DNA of 64,000 bases, taken from NCBI RefSeq assembly GCF_024138165.1, contig NZ_CP100000.1, positions 186,001 to 250,000 of the forward strand, read 5' to 3'. This document shows, one piece after another, positions 1 through 8,588 of this stretch (its first letter is position 1; each line of letters starts with the position of its first letter). The notes under the pieces are model-generated. The model did not search any database and was not told where the DNA came from. It worked only from the letters and a program-made list of their open reading frames with translations. The stretch is from Halorussus vallis (GTDB lineage: Archaea; Halobacteriota; Halobacteria; Halobacteriales; Haladaptataceae). The translations under genes and the position numbers were made by a program.

Positions 1-376
1 TCATCGCGGCGGTCTCCTCGACCCGGTCGCGGATTTCGGCGTCGGCCATGTCGGTCGACTCCTCCAGTCCGAAGCTCATGTTCTCCCGCACCGTCATGTG
101 GGGGTAGAGCGCGTAGGACTGGAACACCATCGCGATGTCCCGGGTCGTCGGGGGTTCGTCGCGAATCGAGTGTTCGCCCAGGCGGATGTCGCCCCGCGAG
201 ACGGTTTCGAGGCCCGCGATCATCCGGAGCGTGGTGGACTTCCCGCAACCGGACGGACCGACCAGCACGAGGAACTCCCCGTCGTCGATTTCGACGTTGG
301 CGTCGTCGACCGCGACGATGCGGTCACCGTCGTCGTCGAACCACTTGGTGACCCCGTCGAGCGTCAGTTCGGCCAT
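1..376 (-). CDS. Sugar ABC transporter ATP-binding protein (MalK/UgpC type), N-terminal part
   Basis: This is the nucleotide-binding subunit of the carbohydrate importer whose other parts follow at 420-3819; it hydrolyses ATP on the cytoplasmic face. About 125 residues are visible before the window edge cuts the gene. Residues 40-48 read GPSGCGKST (Walker A), and a Q-loop in [12 protein letters not shown] lies near residues 85-95; the spacing is that of MalK-like ATPases. The signature, Walker B and C-terminal regulatory domain lie outside the window. The ATG at 374-376 follows the permease gene stop by 43 nt on the same strand, so it is probably the last gene of the operon. The substrate cannot be read from this fragment. 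Confidence 0.93.
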   Translation of the reverse strand, partial: MAELTLDGVTKWFDDDGDRIVAVDDANVEIDDGEFLVLVGPSGCGKSTTLRMIAGLETVSRGDIRLGEHSIRDEPPTTRDIAMVFQSYALYPHMTVRENMSFGLEESTDMADAEIRDRVEETAAM

Positions 377-419
377 CAGCTGTACCTCCGAGTTCGAGTT
401 GCATACACTTTCCTCATGG

Positions 420-1355
420 TTACGAAGCCACTCCTTTCGCGAACTGTTCGCCGAACAGCACGTAGACGATCAGCGTCGGCAGCGCCGCGACGAACGCGCC
501 CGCCATCTGGGTGTTGAACGTCGTGATCATCCCGCCGGTGAGGCTGTTGAGCGCCAGCGTGATGGGGGCGGCCGCGCCGCCGCCCGACGGCAGGATGACC
601 AGCGCGAACAGCAGGTCGTTCCAGATCTGGGTGAACTGGTAGATGAGCGTCACCGCGAACATCGGCTTCGACAGCGGCAGGACGATGTTGCGGTAGATGC
701 TGAACACGCTCGCGCCGTCGAGTCGCGCGGCCTCGATCATCTCCTCGGAGAACGACTGGTAGTAGCCGCGGAACAGCAGGAACGTGATGGGAATCCCGTA
801 GGCGACGTGGGCCACGATGAGGTTGATGATGGACGCGTAGTGTTCGTGCATCAGCGGCAGGCCCCACAGGAACGACAGCAGTTCCGGGGTGTTGACGATG
901 GCGAACAGCCGCGAGAGGGGCACCAGCACCGCCTGGTACGGGATGAAGATGCCCGCGACGAACAGCGCGACGATGGGCATCTGGTACTTCCAGTCGATGG
1001 TCGTCAGCCCGTAGGCCGCGATGCTCCCCAGGCCGGCCGACAGTATCGTCGCCGGAATCGCCAGCAGCATGCTGTTGATGAAGCCGTTCCAGAGCGTCTC
1101 GAACGCGATTATCCACGGCTCGATGGTGAACCCGCCGGTTATCGGCGGGAGGAACGGAATCGTCCGGTTGAACGCGTCGGTCGTCTTGAAGGCCGTCATC
1201 AGTCCGGCCTCCAGCGGCGCGAGGTAGAACGCGACCAGACCGGCGAGGACGGCGTACAGCGCCACTCGACTGCGGTCTGCGTTCACCACGGCGTAGCGGA
1301 ACCGCTCGCGCCGCGACTGCTGTTCGGGGGTCGGATTCGCCGGCGGACTGCTCAT
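420..1355 (-). CDS. Carbohydrate ABC transporter permease (MalG-like)
   Basis: This 311-aa inner-membrane permease has about six hydrophobic segments, beginning near residue 30 and ending near 300. The EAA loop that contacts the ATPase is clear around residues 204-230 ([20 protein letters not shown]), followed by the usual LPLSKP. Length and loop position fit the MalG/UgpE half of a heterodimeric sugar importer. Its start overlaps the stop of the upstream permease by 4 nt, which implies translational coupling. Family membership is strong; the actual sugar is unknown. Confidence 0.92.
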   Translation of the reverse strand: MSSPPANPTPEQQSRRERFRYAVVNADRSRVALYAVLAGLVAFYLAPLEAGLMTAFKTTDAFNRTIPFLPPITGGFTIEPWIIAFETLWNGFINSMLLAIPATILSAGLGSIAAYGLTTIDWKYQMPIVALFVAGIFIPYQAVLVPLSRLFAIVNTPELLSFLWGLPLMHEHYASIINLIVAHVAYGIPITFLLFRGYYQSFSEEMIEAARLDGASVFSIYRNIVLPLSKPMFAVTLIYQFTQIWNDLLFALVILPSGGGAAAPITLALNSLTGGMITTFNTQMAGAFVAALPTLIVYVLFGEQFAKGVAS

Positions 1356-2419
1356 AGTTCACCTCGTCTGTATTCGCTGTAGAGGTACGGCGCGACCACC
1401 GCGAGCGCCATCCCGAAGAGGACGATGGCGATGGCCGACCCGTACGCCCAGTTGTTCGACCCGAACGCCTCGCGGAACATCATGGTCGCGAGGATGTCGG
1501 CCGCCGGGCCGGGGTTGTTGCCGAACATCACGTAGAGGAAGTCGAACGCCTTGAGCGCGAACACCATCAGCACCACCGCCGCGCCCATCGTCGACGCCCG
1601 GAGTTGGGGCAGGATGACCCGCCAGTACATTTTCAGCGTGCTCGCGCCGTCGACCCGGGCAGCCTCGTAGTGTTCGGTCGGAATCGCGCGCAGTCCCGCG
1701 AGGTAGACGACCATCGCGTATCCCGAGAACTGCCAGATGAGCGCGAAGATGACCGCCGCCAGTTTCGTCTGAGGGTTCGAAATCCACTGGGTCGTCAGGA
1801 AGTCGAGTCCTAACTGGCGGAGCGTGACGTTGACGATGCCGTACTGGGCGTTGTACATCCACGCCCAGAACTTCGCGGTCACCACGAACGAGAGGCTCAT
1901 CGGGAGCAGGTAGATGGTTCGGAAGGTGTTCTCGAACCGGATGTCCTGGTCGACCAGGATGGCGAGCAGGAGCCCGAACACCAGACAGATTCCCGTGAAC
2001 GCCACGAGCAACACGAAGGTGTTTCGCGCGGCCGTCCAGAACGAGGGGTCGCCGAACGCCTGTCGGTACATCTCGAAGTCGAACGCCGATAGCTTGTACT
2101 CCGGCAGGAGCAGGCCCTCGAAGTCGGTCAACGAGATGACGAAGTTCCACCCGATGGCCCCGTAGACGAAAAAGCCCATCAGCAGGAACGGCGGGAGCCA
2201 AAACGGGAGGCTCTGGACGAAGTCGCTCGAGAGGAGCGACCCGCGGGTGCCCGTCTCGGATTCGGCGCGTTCTCCCGTCACCGTCGCGCCGCCGTCGGTG
2301 CGGGCCTCGCCGTCCGCACGATTCTCGTCGCGGACTTCGCCGCCGTCGGCGCGGAGTCCCCTCCCGGGTTCGCGTTCGCCGGGTCGTATCCGTCGAAGTA
2401 CGTCTTTGAGTCGTTGCAT
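1352..2419 (-). CDS. Carbohydrate ABC transporter permease (MalF/UgpA-like)
   Basis: This 355-aa partner permease carries an acidic, low-complexity N-terminal extension of about 60 residues before the first membrane helix (SLPFWLPPFLLMGFFVYGAI). An EAA loop, EHYEAARVDGASTLKMYWRV, sits in the C-terminal half and is followed by ILPQLR. About six transmembrane segments are visible. The order binding protein, permease 1, permease 2, ATPase on one strand is the classic CUT1 sugar-uptake operon. The charged N-terminal extension is longer than in bacterial homologues but is common in haloarchaea. Confidence 0.92.
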   Translation of the reverse strand: MQRLKDVLRRIRPGEREPGRGLRADGGEVRDENRADGEARTDGGATVTGERAESETGTRGSLLSSDFVQSLPFWLPPFLLMGFFVYGAIGWNFVISLTDFEGLLLPEYKLSAFDFEMYRQAFGDPSFWTAARNTFVLLVAFTGICLVFGLLLAILVDQDIRFENTFRTIYLLPMSLSFVVTAKFWAWMYNAQYGIVNVTLRQLGLDFLTTQWISNPQTKLAAVIFALIWQFSGYAMVVYLAGLRAIPTEHYEAARVDGASTLKMYWRVILPQLRASTMGAAVVLMVFALKAFDFLYVMFGNNPGPAADILATMMFREAFGSNNWAYGSAIAIVLFGMALAVVAPYLYSEYRRGEL

Positions 2420-2445
2420 GTCGAAAAGGAACGTGGGGAACTGCT

Positions 2446-3819
2446 TCAGTTGAACGCCTGTTCGAGCTGCGAGTAGGTGTCGTCGACGTTCCAGTTCGAG
2501 ATGAAACTGGACATCGCGTCACTCACCGCAGTCTTCTGCTCCGGCGGAATCGCCAGTCCGTGTTCGATGGACTGGACCTGCGACTTCGAGTTCTTGAAGT
2601 CGTCCATCTGCCGGCTGAGGAACGGCCCGAAGTTCTCCTTCGAGACGTCGGTCCGGGGCGGAATCGACCCCTTCTTCGGGTTGAACCGCGCCTGGGCGTC
2701 CTTGCTGCCGACGTACTGCAGGAACTTCTCGGCCGCCTTCGGCGACGGGTTGTTCTTCGGCATCGGGAACGAGTCCATGTTGAGCGCGTAGACGCCCTTC
2801 GTGCCGGGGAACGGCACGTGGCCCCACTGCTTTTCGAACTCGAAGCTCTTCGCGCTGCGGTACATGCCCGCCGCCCAGTCGCCCTGGTGGAAGAACGCGG
2901 CCTTGCCGTTGATGACCTTCTTGTTGGCGTCGGTCCAGCCGAGCGAACCGGCGTCCTTGTTGAAGTGGGCCTTGTACTCCTTGACGATGCTGAGCGAGTT
3001 CTTGATGGCCTTCTTGTTCTGCGAAACCTTCCCCTGCGTGAAGGCGTCGTAGGTGCTCTTGCCGTGCTCGCCGAGCAGCACCTGCGCCCAGAGCTGGGTC
3101 GTCGACCACGCCGACTTGGTCTGCTGGGCCATGCCGACGGCGTCGGTCTTCGACTCGACCTTCTTCATCGCCGCGGTGAGGTCGCTGGGCTTCTTGATGG
3201 AGGCGGGGTCGACGCCGGCCTTCTCGACGACCTCGACGTTGTAGAAGAGGTTGTTGAGCCGGTGGATGTTCAGCGGCACCGTGACGAACTTCCCGCCGGG
3301 TTTGGCGGCGTCCTTCGGACCCTGTTTGTAGGCGTCCTTCATCCCGTTCTTGGACCAGACCGACTCGCCGATGTCCTTGAGTTTGTTCGCTTCGACGTAG
3401 GGCTGGAGGTTCGCGCCGGGCCACGCCTGCCAGGTGCTCGGCGGGTTGTTGTTCAGTACGCGCTTCTTGATGACGGTCTGGAGGTTCTGTCCCGCGCCGC
3501 CCGAGACGGGGTTCTCGTTGACCTTGATGTCGGGGTGCTTCTGCTTGAAGCCCTCGAACAGCGCCTTGATGGCGGGTCCGCCGTCGCCGCCGGTCCACCA
3601 GTGCTGGACCTCCAGCGTCTCGTAGTTGGTAGAAGAGTCGCCCGACTGAGTCGTCCCCTCGCCGCCGGACTCGGTCGTGCTGTCGCCGCCGGATTCGGTC
3701 GTCCCCTGGTCGCCGTCGTTCCCGCCCATGCACCCGGCCAGTCCGGTGATGCCGATTGTTCCTGCACCGGCCACTTTCAGATAATCGCGCCGCGAAACGT
3801 CGTCGTTAGCTCCTGTCAT
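2446..3819 (-). CDS. Extracellular solute-binding lipoprotein of the sugar ABC transporter
   Basis: The protein captures the sugar outside the cell and delivers it to the permeases encoded just downstream. I chose the internal ATG at 3817-3819 (457 aa) because it places a Tat motif, SRRDYLK, at residues 9-15 and a lipobox LAGC ending at Cys30 in the proper spacing; the longer reading frame to 3903 adds 28 residues that would bury the signal. A Ser/Thr/Gly/Glu linker of about 40 residues follows the Cys. The mature part (VQHWWTGGDGGPAIKALFEGF onward) looks like family 1 solute-binding proteins. Being first in the operon, its upstream region 3820-4118 should hold the promoter, shared divergently with fumC. 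Confidence 0.92.
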   Translation of the reverse strand: MTGANDDVSRRDYLKVAGAGTIGITGLAGCMGGNDGDQGTTESGGDSTTESGGEGTTQSGDSSTNYETLEVQHWWTGGDGGPAIKALFEGFKQKHPDIKVNENPVSGGAGQNLQTVIKKRVLNNNPPSTWQAWPGANLQPYVEANKLKDIGESVWSKNGMKDAYKQGPKDAAKPGGKFVTVPLNIHRLNNLFYNVEVVEKAGVDPASIKKPSDLTAAMKKVESKTDAVGMAQQTKSAWSTTQLWAQVLLGEHGKSTYDAFTQGKVSQNKKAIKNSLSIVKEYKAHFNKDAGSLGWTDANKKVINGKAAFFHQGDWAAGMYRSAKSFEFEKQWGHVPFPGTKGVYALNMDSFPMPKNNPSPKAAEKFLQYVGSKDAQARFNPKKGSIPPRTDVSKENFGPFLSRQMDDFKNSKSQVQSIEHGLAIPPEQKTAVSDAMSSFISNWNVDDTYSQLEQAFN

Positions 3820-4118
3820 GCTCTGTGACCTACGGTAAACCTTCTCAACTGCGCACTTAAACGTTTGTGATATTAATCCGTTACCGAGTAAAATGCTAAC
3901 CACTGTCGTAGTGGTTCGGAACCCGCATTGACCCCTCCGCCTTCCTGTGGTTTCGGCAAAACAAGTAAAAACTTCTCAGGAGTTTATTTCCGGCATTTAT
4001 ACGTCGCACCGATTCCCGCCGTCGGTCGAGTTCGGGGCGACCGACGGCGTCCGTCGGCCCGCCGGTTCCGAGGGCGTTTCGGTGGGTTTTACGCCCGGCC
4101 TCGCGAACTTCCAGGCGC

Positions 4119-5534
4119 ATGAGCGACGACGAGGACTACCGGATCGAGGAGGACAGCCTCGGAGAGATGCGGGTGCCGACCGACGCCTACTGGGGCGCCC
4201 AGACCCAGCGCGCGGTCGAGAACTTCCCCATCAGCGGCATCACGTTCGGACGTCGGTTCGTCCGAGCGCTCGGCGTCGTCAAGAAGGCGGCCGCCCAGGC
4301 CAACAAGGACCTCGGCATGATCCCCGAGGACAAGGCCGACGCCATCGTCGAGGCGGCCGACGAGGTCATCGCGGGCGAGCACGACGACCAGTTCCCCGTG
4401 GACGTGTTCCAGACCGGGTCGGGCACGTCCTCGAACATGAACGCGAACGAGGTGGTCGCCAACCGCGCGACCGAGATATACGGGGGAGAGATGGGGAGCC
4501 GCGAGATTCACCCCAACGACCACGTCAACTTCGGCCAGTCGTCCAACGACGTGATTCCGACCGCGATGCACGTCGCCAGCCTCGAAGCCGTCGAGAAGGA
4601 CCTGCTCCCGGCGCTCGACACGCTCCGGGAAGCGCTCGAAGCCAAGGAGGAGGAGTTCGACGGCGTGGTCAAGACCGGCCGGACCCACCTTCAGGACGCC
4701 ACGCCCATCCGCCTCGGCCAGGAGTTCTCGGGCTACCGCACGCAGGTCGAGAAGGGTCTGGCGCGTGTCGACCACGTCCGCGACCACCTCTCGGAACTCG
4801 CGCTCGGCGGCACCGCGGTCGGCACGGGGCTGAACACCCACCCGGAGTTCCCGGAGAAGGCGGCCGAGTACATCTCCGAGGAGACCGGCGTGTCGTTCCG
4901 CGAGGCCGACAACCACTTCGAGGCCCAGGCGGCCCACGACGCCATGTCGGAGGCCCACGGCGCGCTCCGGACCATCGCGGGGTCGCTCAACAAGATCGCC
5001 AACGACCTGCGCCTGCTGGCGTCGGGTCCCCGGAACGGCCTCGGCGAACTCGAACAGCCCGAGAACCAGCCCGGCAGTTCCATCATGCCCGGCAAGATCA
5101 ACCCGGTGGTCGCCGAGGCGGTCAACCAGGTCCACAAGCAGGTCGTCGGTAACGACGCCGCCGTGAGCGCGGGCGCCGCCGAGGGCCAGATCGACCTCAA
5201 CCTTTACAAACCCGTCCTCGCGCACAACTTCCTCCAGTCGTCCGAACTGCTCGCGAACTCCTCGGAGGTGTTCGCCGAGAAGTTCGTCGCCAAACTCGAA
5301 GCCAACGAGGAGCACTGCGAGGAGCAGGTCGAACAGAGCATGGCGCTGGCCACCGCGCTCAACCCCCACATCGGCTACGACAAGGCGAGCAAGGCCGCCA
5401 AAGCCGCCCTCGCGGAGGGCAAGACGGTCCGGCAGGTCGTCGTCGAGAAGGGTTACCTCACCGAGGAGGAGGCCGACGAGGTCATCGACCCCGAGGCGAT
5501 GACCCACCGCGGCATCCTGGGCGACGACGAGTAA
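4119..5534 (+). CDS. fumC: Class II fumarate hydratase
   Basis: Fumarase interconverts fumarate and malate in the citric acid cycle. The 471-aa length matches class II enzymes. The substrate-site motif TGRTHLQDATP and the superfamily signature GSSIMPGKINPV (about residues 318-329, carrying the flexible catalytic Ser loop) are intact, as is the helix-rich start VPTDAYWGAQTQRAVENF. Aspartate ammonia-lyase and argininosuccinate lyase share the fold, but GRTHLQDATPIRLGQEFSGY fits fumarase best. It is a single gene, divergent from the sugar operon, with 298 nt between the two starts. Confidence 0.93.
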   Translation: MSDDEDYRIEEDSLGEMRVPTDAYWGAQTQRAVENFPISGITFGRRFVRALGVVKKAAAQANKDLGMIPEDKADAIVEAADEVIAGEHDDQFPVDVFQTGSGTSSNMNANEVVANRATEIYGGEMGSREIHPNDHVNFGQSSNDVIPTAMHVASLEAVEKDLLPALDTLREALEAKEEEFDGVVKTGRTHLQDATPIRLGQEFSGYRTQVEKGLARVDHVRDHLSELALGGTAVGTGLNTHPEFPEKAAEYISEETGVSFREADNHFEAQAAHDAMSEAHGALRTIAGSLNKIANDLRLLASGPRNGLGELEQPENQPGSSIMPGKINPVVAEAVNQVHKQVVGNDAAVSAGAAEGQIDLNLYKPVLAHNFLQSSELLANSSEVFAEKFVAKLEANEEHCEEQVEQSMALATALNPHIGYDKASKAAKAALAEGKTVRQVVVEKGYLTEEEADEVIDPEAMTHRGILGDDE

Positions 5535-5598
5535 GCCGACTCGGATTCTACCTTCTTCTCTCGATGTACGCAGACGCCGGCCTGCCGCCAAGCCGGCG

Positions 5599-5675
5599 GG
5601 AGCGCTCGGTGATACAGACCACCTAAAACGGCCGGCGAACCCAGCTACCGCAAACGCTCGGCGAACCAACCGCTG
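5599..5675. repeat. Three degenerate 26-bp tandem units, intergenic
   Basis: Three head-to-tail units of 26, 25 and 26 bp start at 5599, 5625 and 5650. The clearest core is CAAACGCTCGGCGAACC in the third unit. The same unit and period recur at 43469-43586. The array lies 65 bp after the fumC stop and does not encode a plausible protein in any frame. Its role is unknown. Confidence 0.6.
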
Positions 5676-5947
5676 GGTGGGACTGAAAGGGGCCGCCCGC
5701 TCGCGGGCCGGAGGCCCATGGTCGTCTGGGCGGGCTACTATTCGGGGAGGGCCGCAGGCCCGACCCGGATATCCCGGCCAGCGACCGCGAGCGGGCGGGG
5801 GCTTTCGAGAACACGTCGTTCGATGTGGTCGTCGGTGCCACGTTCGTAGTTTCTGATGAGCGGACAACCGCTTCCAAAGCGATTCCAGCACCTAGTTCGC
5901 CCATCACACGTTTCAGGCGGGCGACCGTAATCGTTCGGCGAAGGACC
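5676..5947. other. Noncoding region with a GC-rich hairpin-forming stretch
   Basis: After the 26-bp array comes GGTGGGACTGAAAGGGGC, a string I recall from intergenic DNA of other haloarchaea, although I cannot verify that here. Short self-complementary blocks follow (CCCGCTCGCGGGC; GGGCCGGAGGCCC; a later GCGAGCGGGCGG). No open frame here looks like a real protein. The last 100 bp before 5948 should hold the promoter of the next gene. Confidence 0.4.
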
Positions 5948-6352
5948 ATGGACGACCGAGACACCGATGCGAGCGACACCGCGACGTTCGACCTGTCGAG
6001 AGCCGAGGCGCGCGAGGTCATCGCCGCGCTCTCGGACGCCGAGATGACGGCGTCCGGCGACCGAGAACGCCACTACCGCAACGTGGCGAGCCACCTCGCC
6101 GCCGAGTTCGACTTCGACGAATACCGCGGCCCCGAGAAGGGCGAGATGGCCGCCGGCGACGACGAGGGGTGGATAGACAACGACGCCATCTTCGGGAGCG
6201 ACGACGAGGACGACGAGGAGACCATAGAGCTCTCTCGGCGCGAGGCCGACGAGGTGACCGACGCGCTCGCCCACCACGAACCGGGGGCCGACGAGAACGC
6301 CGGACAGGTCGAGGACGTGCGCCGGCGAATCGAGGACGCGTTCGGCGACTGA
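5948..6352 (+). CDS. Acidic haloarchaeal protein with two internal repeats, function unknown
   Basis: This 134-aa, very acidic protein has no signal peptide and no membrane segment. It contains two copies of one module: DLSRAEAREVIAALSDAE at about residues 17-34 and ELSRREADEVTDALAHHE near residue 95, each followed by a short amphipathic helix (RHYRNVASHLAAEF and QVEDVRRRIEDAF). A DDEDDEE run joins them. The ATG at 5948 is preferred over the longer frame from 5825 because the extra 41 residues are basic and unlike the rest. I do not recognise a function; a small helical, possibly dimer-like soluble protein is inferred. Confidence 0.75.
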   Translation: MDDRDTDASDTATFDLSRAEAREVIAALSDAEMTASGDRERHYRNVASHLAAEFDFDEYRGPEKGEMAAGDDEGWIDNDAIFGSDDEDDEETIELSRREADEVTDALAHHEPGADENAGQVEDVRRRIEDAFGD

Positions 6353-6454
6353 GGCGGCGACGCGGTGGGCGGTCCTGCCCGCTCCGGGCGCACTGCGGCA
6401 ACGGCCGCGACCGAACCGCCCGAACTTTTCGGGTTGCGGATAGTTCACCCGCAC

Positions 6455-6919
6455 ATGGAGACACTGAACCCGCGAGTTCGACTCGTCTGGGCGGTCAGTT
6501 CGGTGGTCGTCGCCGTCCTGCTGGGCGTCGGCGCGGCCGTCGCCGACCGCTTCGCGCTCGGCGTCGGCGTCTGGGTCGCGGTCGGCGTCGCGGCGCTCGC
6601 GTTCGCGCTCGGCGTCGGCTACGTCGCGCTCAAGTACCGGGTCTGGCGGTTCGAGGTCCGCGACGACGACCTCTACCTCGAACGGGGCGTCCTCACCCGG
6701 GTCAAGACCGTCGTGCCGTTCGTCCGGGTCCAGCACGTCGACACCCAGCGCGGACCGGTCGAGCGCGCGGTCGGACTGGCGAGCGTCGTCGTCTACACCG
6801 CCGGGTCGCGGGGCGCCGACGTGACGATTCCGGGCCTCACCCCCGAGCGGGCCGACGCACTCCAGGAGCGCCTGCGCCGCCTCGCCATCGAGAGCGAGAG
6901 CGAGCACGACGCGGTATGA
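6455..6919 (+). CDS. bPH2 (YdbS-like) membrane protein
   Basis: This 154-aa protein has two transmembrane helices in its first 65 residues (AVSSVVVAVLLGVGAAVA and VAVGVAALAFALGVGYVALK), followed by a bacterial PH-like domain with the typical pattern DDLYLERGVLTRVKTVVPF, VRVQHVDTQRGPVERAVGLA and VVVYTAGS. YdbS/YdbT pairs are thought to act at the membrane, possibly in export or stress resistance, but their biochemistry is not settled. I start at ATG 6455, just before the hydrophobic segment. Its stop overlaps the next start by 4 nt (ATGA), the same pairing as in Bacillus ydbS-ydbT. Confidence 0.85.
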   Translation: METLNPRVRLVWAVSSVVVAVLLGVGAAVADRFALGVGVWVAVGVAALAFALGVGYVALKYRVWRFEVRDDDLYLERGVLTRVKTVVPFVRVQHVDTQRGPVERAVGLASVVVYTAGSRGADVTIPGLTPERADALQERLRRLAIESESEHDAV

Positions 6920-8472
6920 GACTTCACCCGCTCTCTGTTCCCTATCGGGCGGCGGCCCGCGGCCTGAGCCTCGGGACCACGCTGTTATTCCTCGGCCTGA
7001 CGCTGGCCGGCACCGAGGCGCTCCCGATTCCGCTGACCCGACCGGTCCTCGTCGCGGCCGCCCTCGCCGGGTTCTTGCTGGCGGCGCTCTGGCAGGTCGC
7101 CTACTACCGGCGGTTCGACTACGGACTCTCGGACGACGGCCTCGAAATCGCCTCGGGGGTAATCTCGCGGCGTCACCGCGAGATTCCGCTCCGGCGGGTC
7201 CAGAACGTCGACATCTCGCGAAACGTAATCCAGCGCGCGCTGGGGCTGGCGGCGCTCGACCTCGAAACCGCCGGCGGGGGCGGTACCGAGGCGAGTCTTC
7301 GGTACGTCTCCTACGAGGAGGCCAAGCGCCTCCAGCGCGAGATACAGCGCCGAAAGCGCGGCGCGGCCACCGAGTTCAGGGGCGCCGAAGGGGTCGGGGA
7401 ACGCGACACCGACGCGGAGGGCGAGCGACCCGCCGGCGGCGGGTCGCTCGCCGACGAGGGAATCGCGGAGCGCGGGGAGGAACTGTTCGCGCTCTCGGCC
7501 GGCGAACTCGCGCTGGTGAGCGTGCTGTCCTTCGACCTGCGGTACTTCTCGCTGCTGGCGTTCGGGCCGGCGCTGTTCCCGTTCGTCCCCGGCGTCGCCG
7601 AACTCGCGGTGTTCGGCGGCGTGGTGCTGGCCGCCATGCTGGGCGTCGGCCTCTGGGCGCTGAGCGCCGCGGTGACGTTCGCCCGGTACTACGGCTTCCG
7701 ACTCGCGCAGGTCGGCGACGAACTCCGCTACGAGCGGGGCCTGCTCGAACGCTACGACGGGTCGATTCCGATGGCGAAGGTCCAGACGCTCTCGATGGGC
7801 GAGAACGTCCTGATGCGGCGATTCGGCTACGCCACGCTCGCGGTCGAAACCGCGGGCTACGGTCCGGGCCAGTCGCCCTCCCAGGGGTCGGAGGCGGCGG
7901 TTCCGCTGGCGGCGCGCGAGCGCGTCGTCTCGCTCGCGCGCGAGATAGAACCGTTCGACGGGGCCGAGTTCTCCCGACCGCCGAAGCGCGCGCGGACGCG
8001 GTACGCCTTCCGGTACGTCGGCGGGTCGGCGCTGCTCGTCGCAGTACTGTACATCGCCTGGTCGCTCGCCGGCCGACCCCTCGTCTGGTACGCGCCGTTC
8101 GCTCCGCTGGCGTTCGTCGCCGTGGCGCCGCTGGCGGCCCACCTAAAGTGGGCCAACCGCGGGTACGCGACCGGAGAGAACCACGTCTTCACCCGCAACG
8201 GGTTCTGGAATCGGACGACGAAGGTCGTCCCCTACTACCGGGTCCAGAACGTCATCGAGACCCAGACCGTCTTCCAGCGCCGCCGGCGACTCGCCAGCGT
8301 GCTGGTCGACACCGCGAGTTCGGCCGGCATCGGCGGGCGGGTCGCGGCGGCGGTCGACCTGGACGCCGAGGACGCCGCGGAATTGCGGGAGTTGGTGGGC
8401 GAGAAGTTGCAGGCGAGTCTGGCGGCGCGGCGGCCCGACGACGGCAGTCGGCGACCCGACTCGGCGAGTTGA
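6916..8472 (+). CDS. YdbT-like protein with repeated bPH2 domains
   Basis: This 518-aa partner of the preceding gene shows repeated units of paired transmembrane helices followed by a PH-like domain: DYGLSDDGLEIASGVISRRH and RVQNVDISRNVIQRALGLAAL in the first; ERGLLERYDGSIPMAKVQTL and RRFGYATLAVETAG in the second; VFTRNGFWNRTTKVVPYYRV and RVQNVIETQTVFQRRRRLA in the third. Start ATG 6916 overlaps the upstream stop by 4 nt, so translation is coupled. A charged low-complexity linker near residues 150-185 separates modules one and two. The role is inferred only from the family. Confidence 0.85.
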   Translation: MRLHPLSVPYRAAARGLSLGTTLLFLGLTLAGTEALPIPLTRPVLVAAALAGFLLAALWQVAYYRRFDYGLSDDGLEIASGVISRRHREIPLRRVQNVDISRNVIQRALGLAALDLETAGGGGTEASLRYVSYEEAKRLQREIQRRKRGAATEFRGAEGVGERDTDAEGERPAGGGSLADEGIAERGEELFALSAGELALVSVLSFDLRYFSLLAFGPALFPFVPGVAELAVFGGVVLAAMLGVGLWALSAAVTFARYYGFRLAQVGDELRYERGLLERYDGSIPMAKVQTLSMGENVLMRRFGYATLAVETAGYGPGQSPSQGSEAAVPLAARERVVSLAREIEPFDGAEFSRPPKRARTRYAFRYVGGSALLVAVLYIAWSLAGRPLVWYAPFAPLAFVAVAPLAAHLKWANRGYATGENHVFTRNGFWNRTTKVVPYYRVQNVIETQTVFQRRRRLASVLVDTASSAGIGGRVAAAVDLDAEDAAELRELVGEKLQASLAARRPDDGSRRPDSAS

Positions 8473-8492
8473 TGGCGGAAGTCGGAGAAGTC

Positions 8493-8527
8493 GGGAGTTC
8501 CCGAGCGCCGGGCGCTCGGGAACTCCC
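8493..8527. repeat. Perfect 17-bp inverted repeat with a 1-nt centre
   Basis: The arms GGGAGTTCCCGAGCGCC (8493-8509) and GGCGCTCGGGAACTCCC (8511-8527) are exactly complementary around G8510, 20 bp after the ydbT-like stop. RNA from either strand would form a strong stem-loop. There is no T-run directly after it, so it is not a textbook intrinsic terminator; it could mark the operon end or block read-through into gatE. Confidence 0.8.
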
Positions 8528-8553
8528 AACCTCGCCGCCGAGGCCAGACTGAA

Positions 8554-8562
8554 CGGTTTTTT
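8554..8562 (+). promoter_or_regulatory. Putative TATA-like box / T-run before gatE
   Basis: GGTTTTTTACC lies about 31 nt before the gatE ATG at 8589. That spacing would give a transcript with almost no leader, as is common in haloarchaea. The same T-run could also end transcripts from the bPH2 operon. Confidence 0.4.
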
Positions 8563-8588
8563 ACCCTTCGCGGTCTGACCTTCGAGCA

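Noticed and set aside
4089-5891. 600-codon open frame on the minus strand
   Set aside because: It is the antisense shadow of fumC; Arg/Val/Asp-rich without structure, and high-GC genes keep the opposite frame open.
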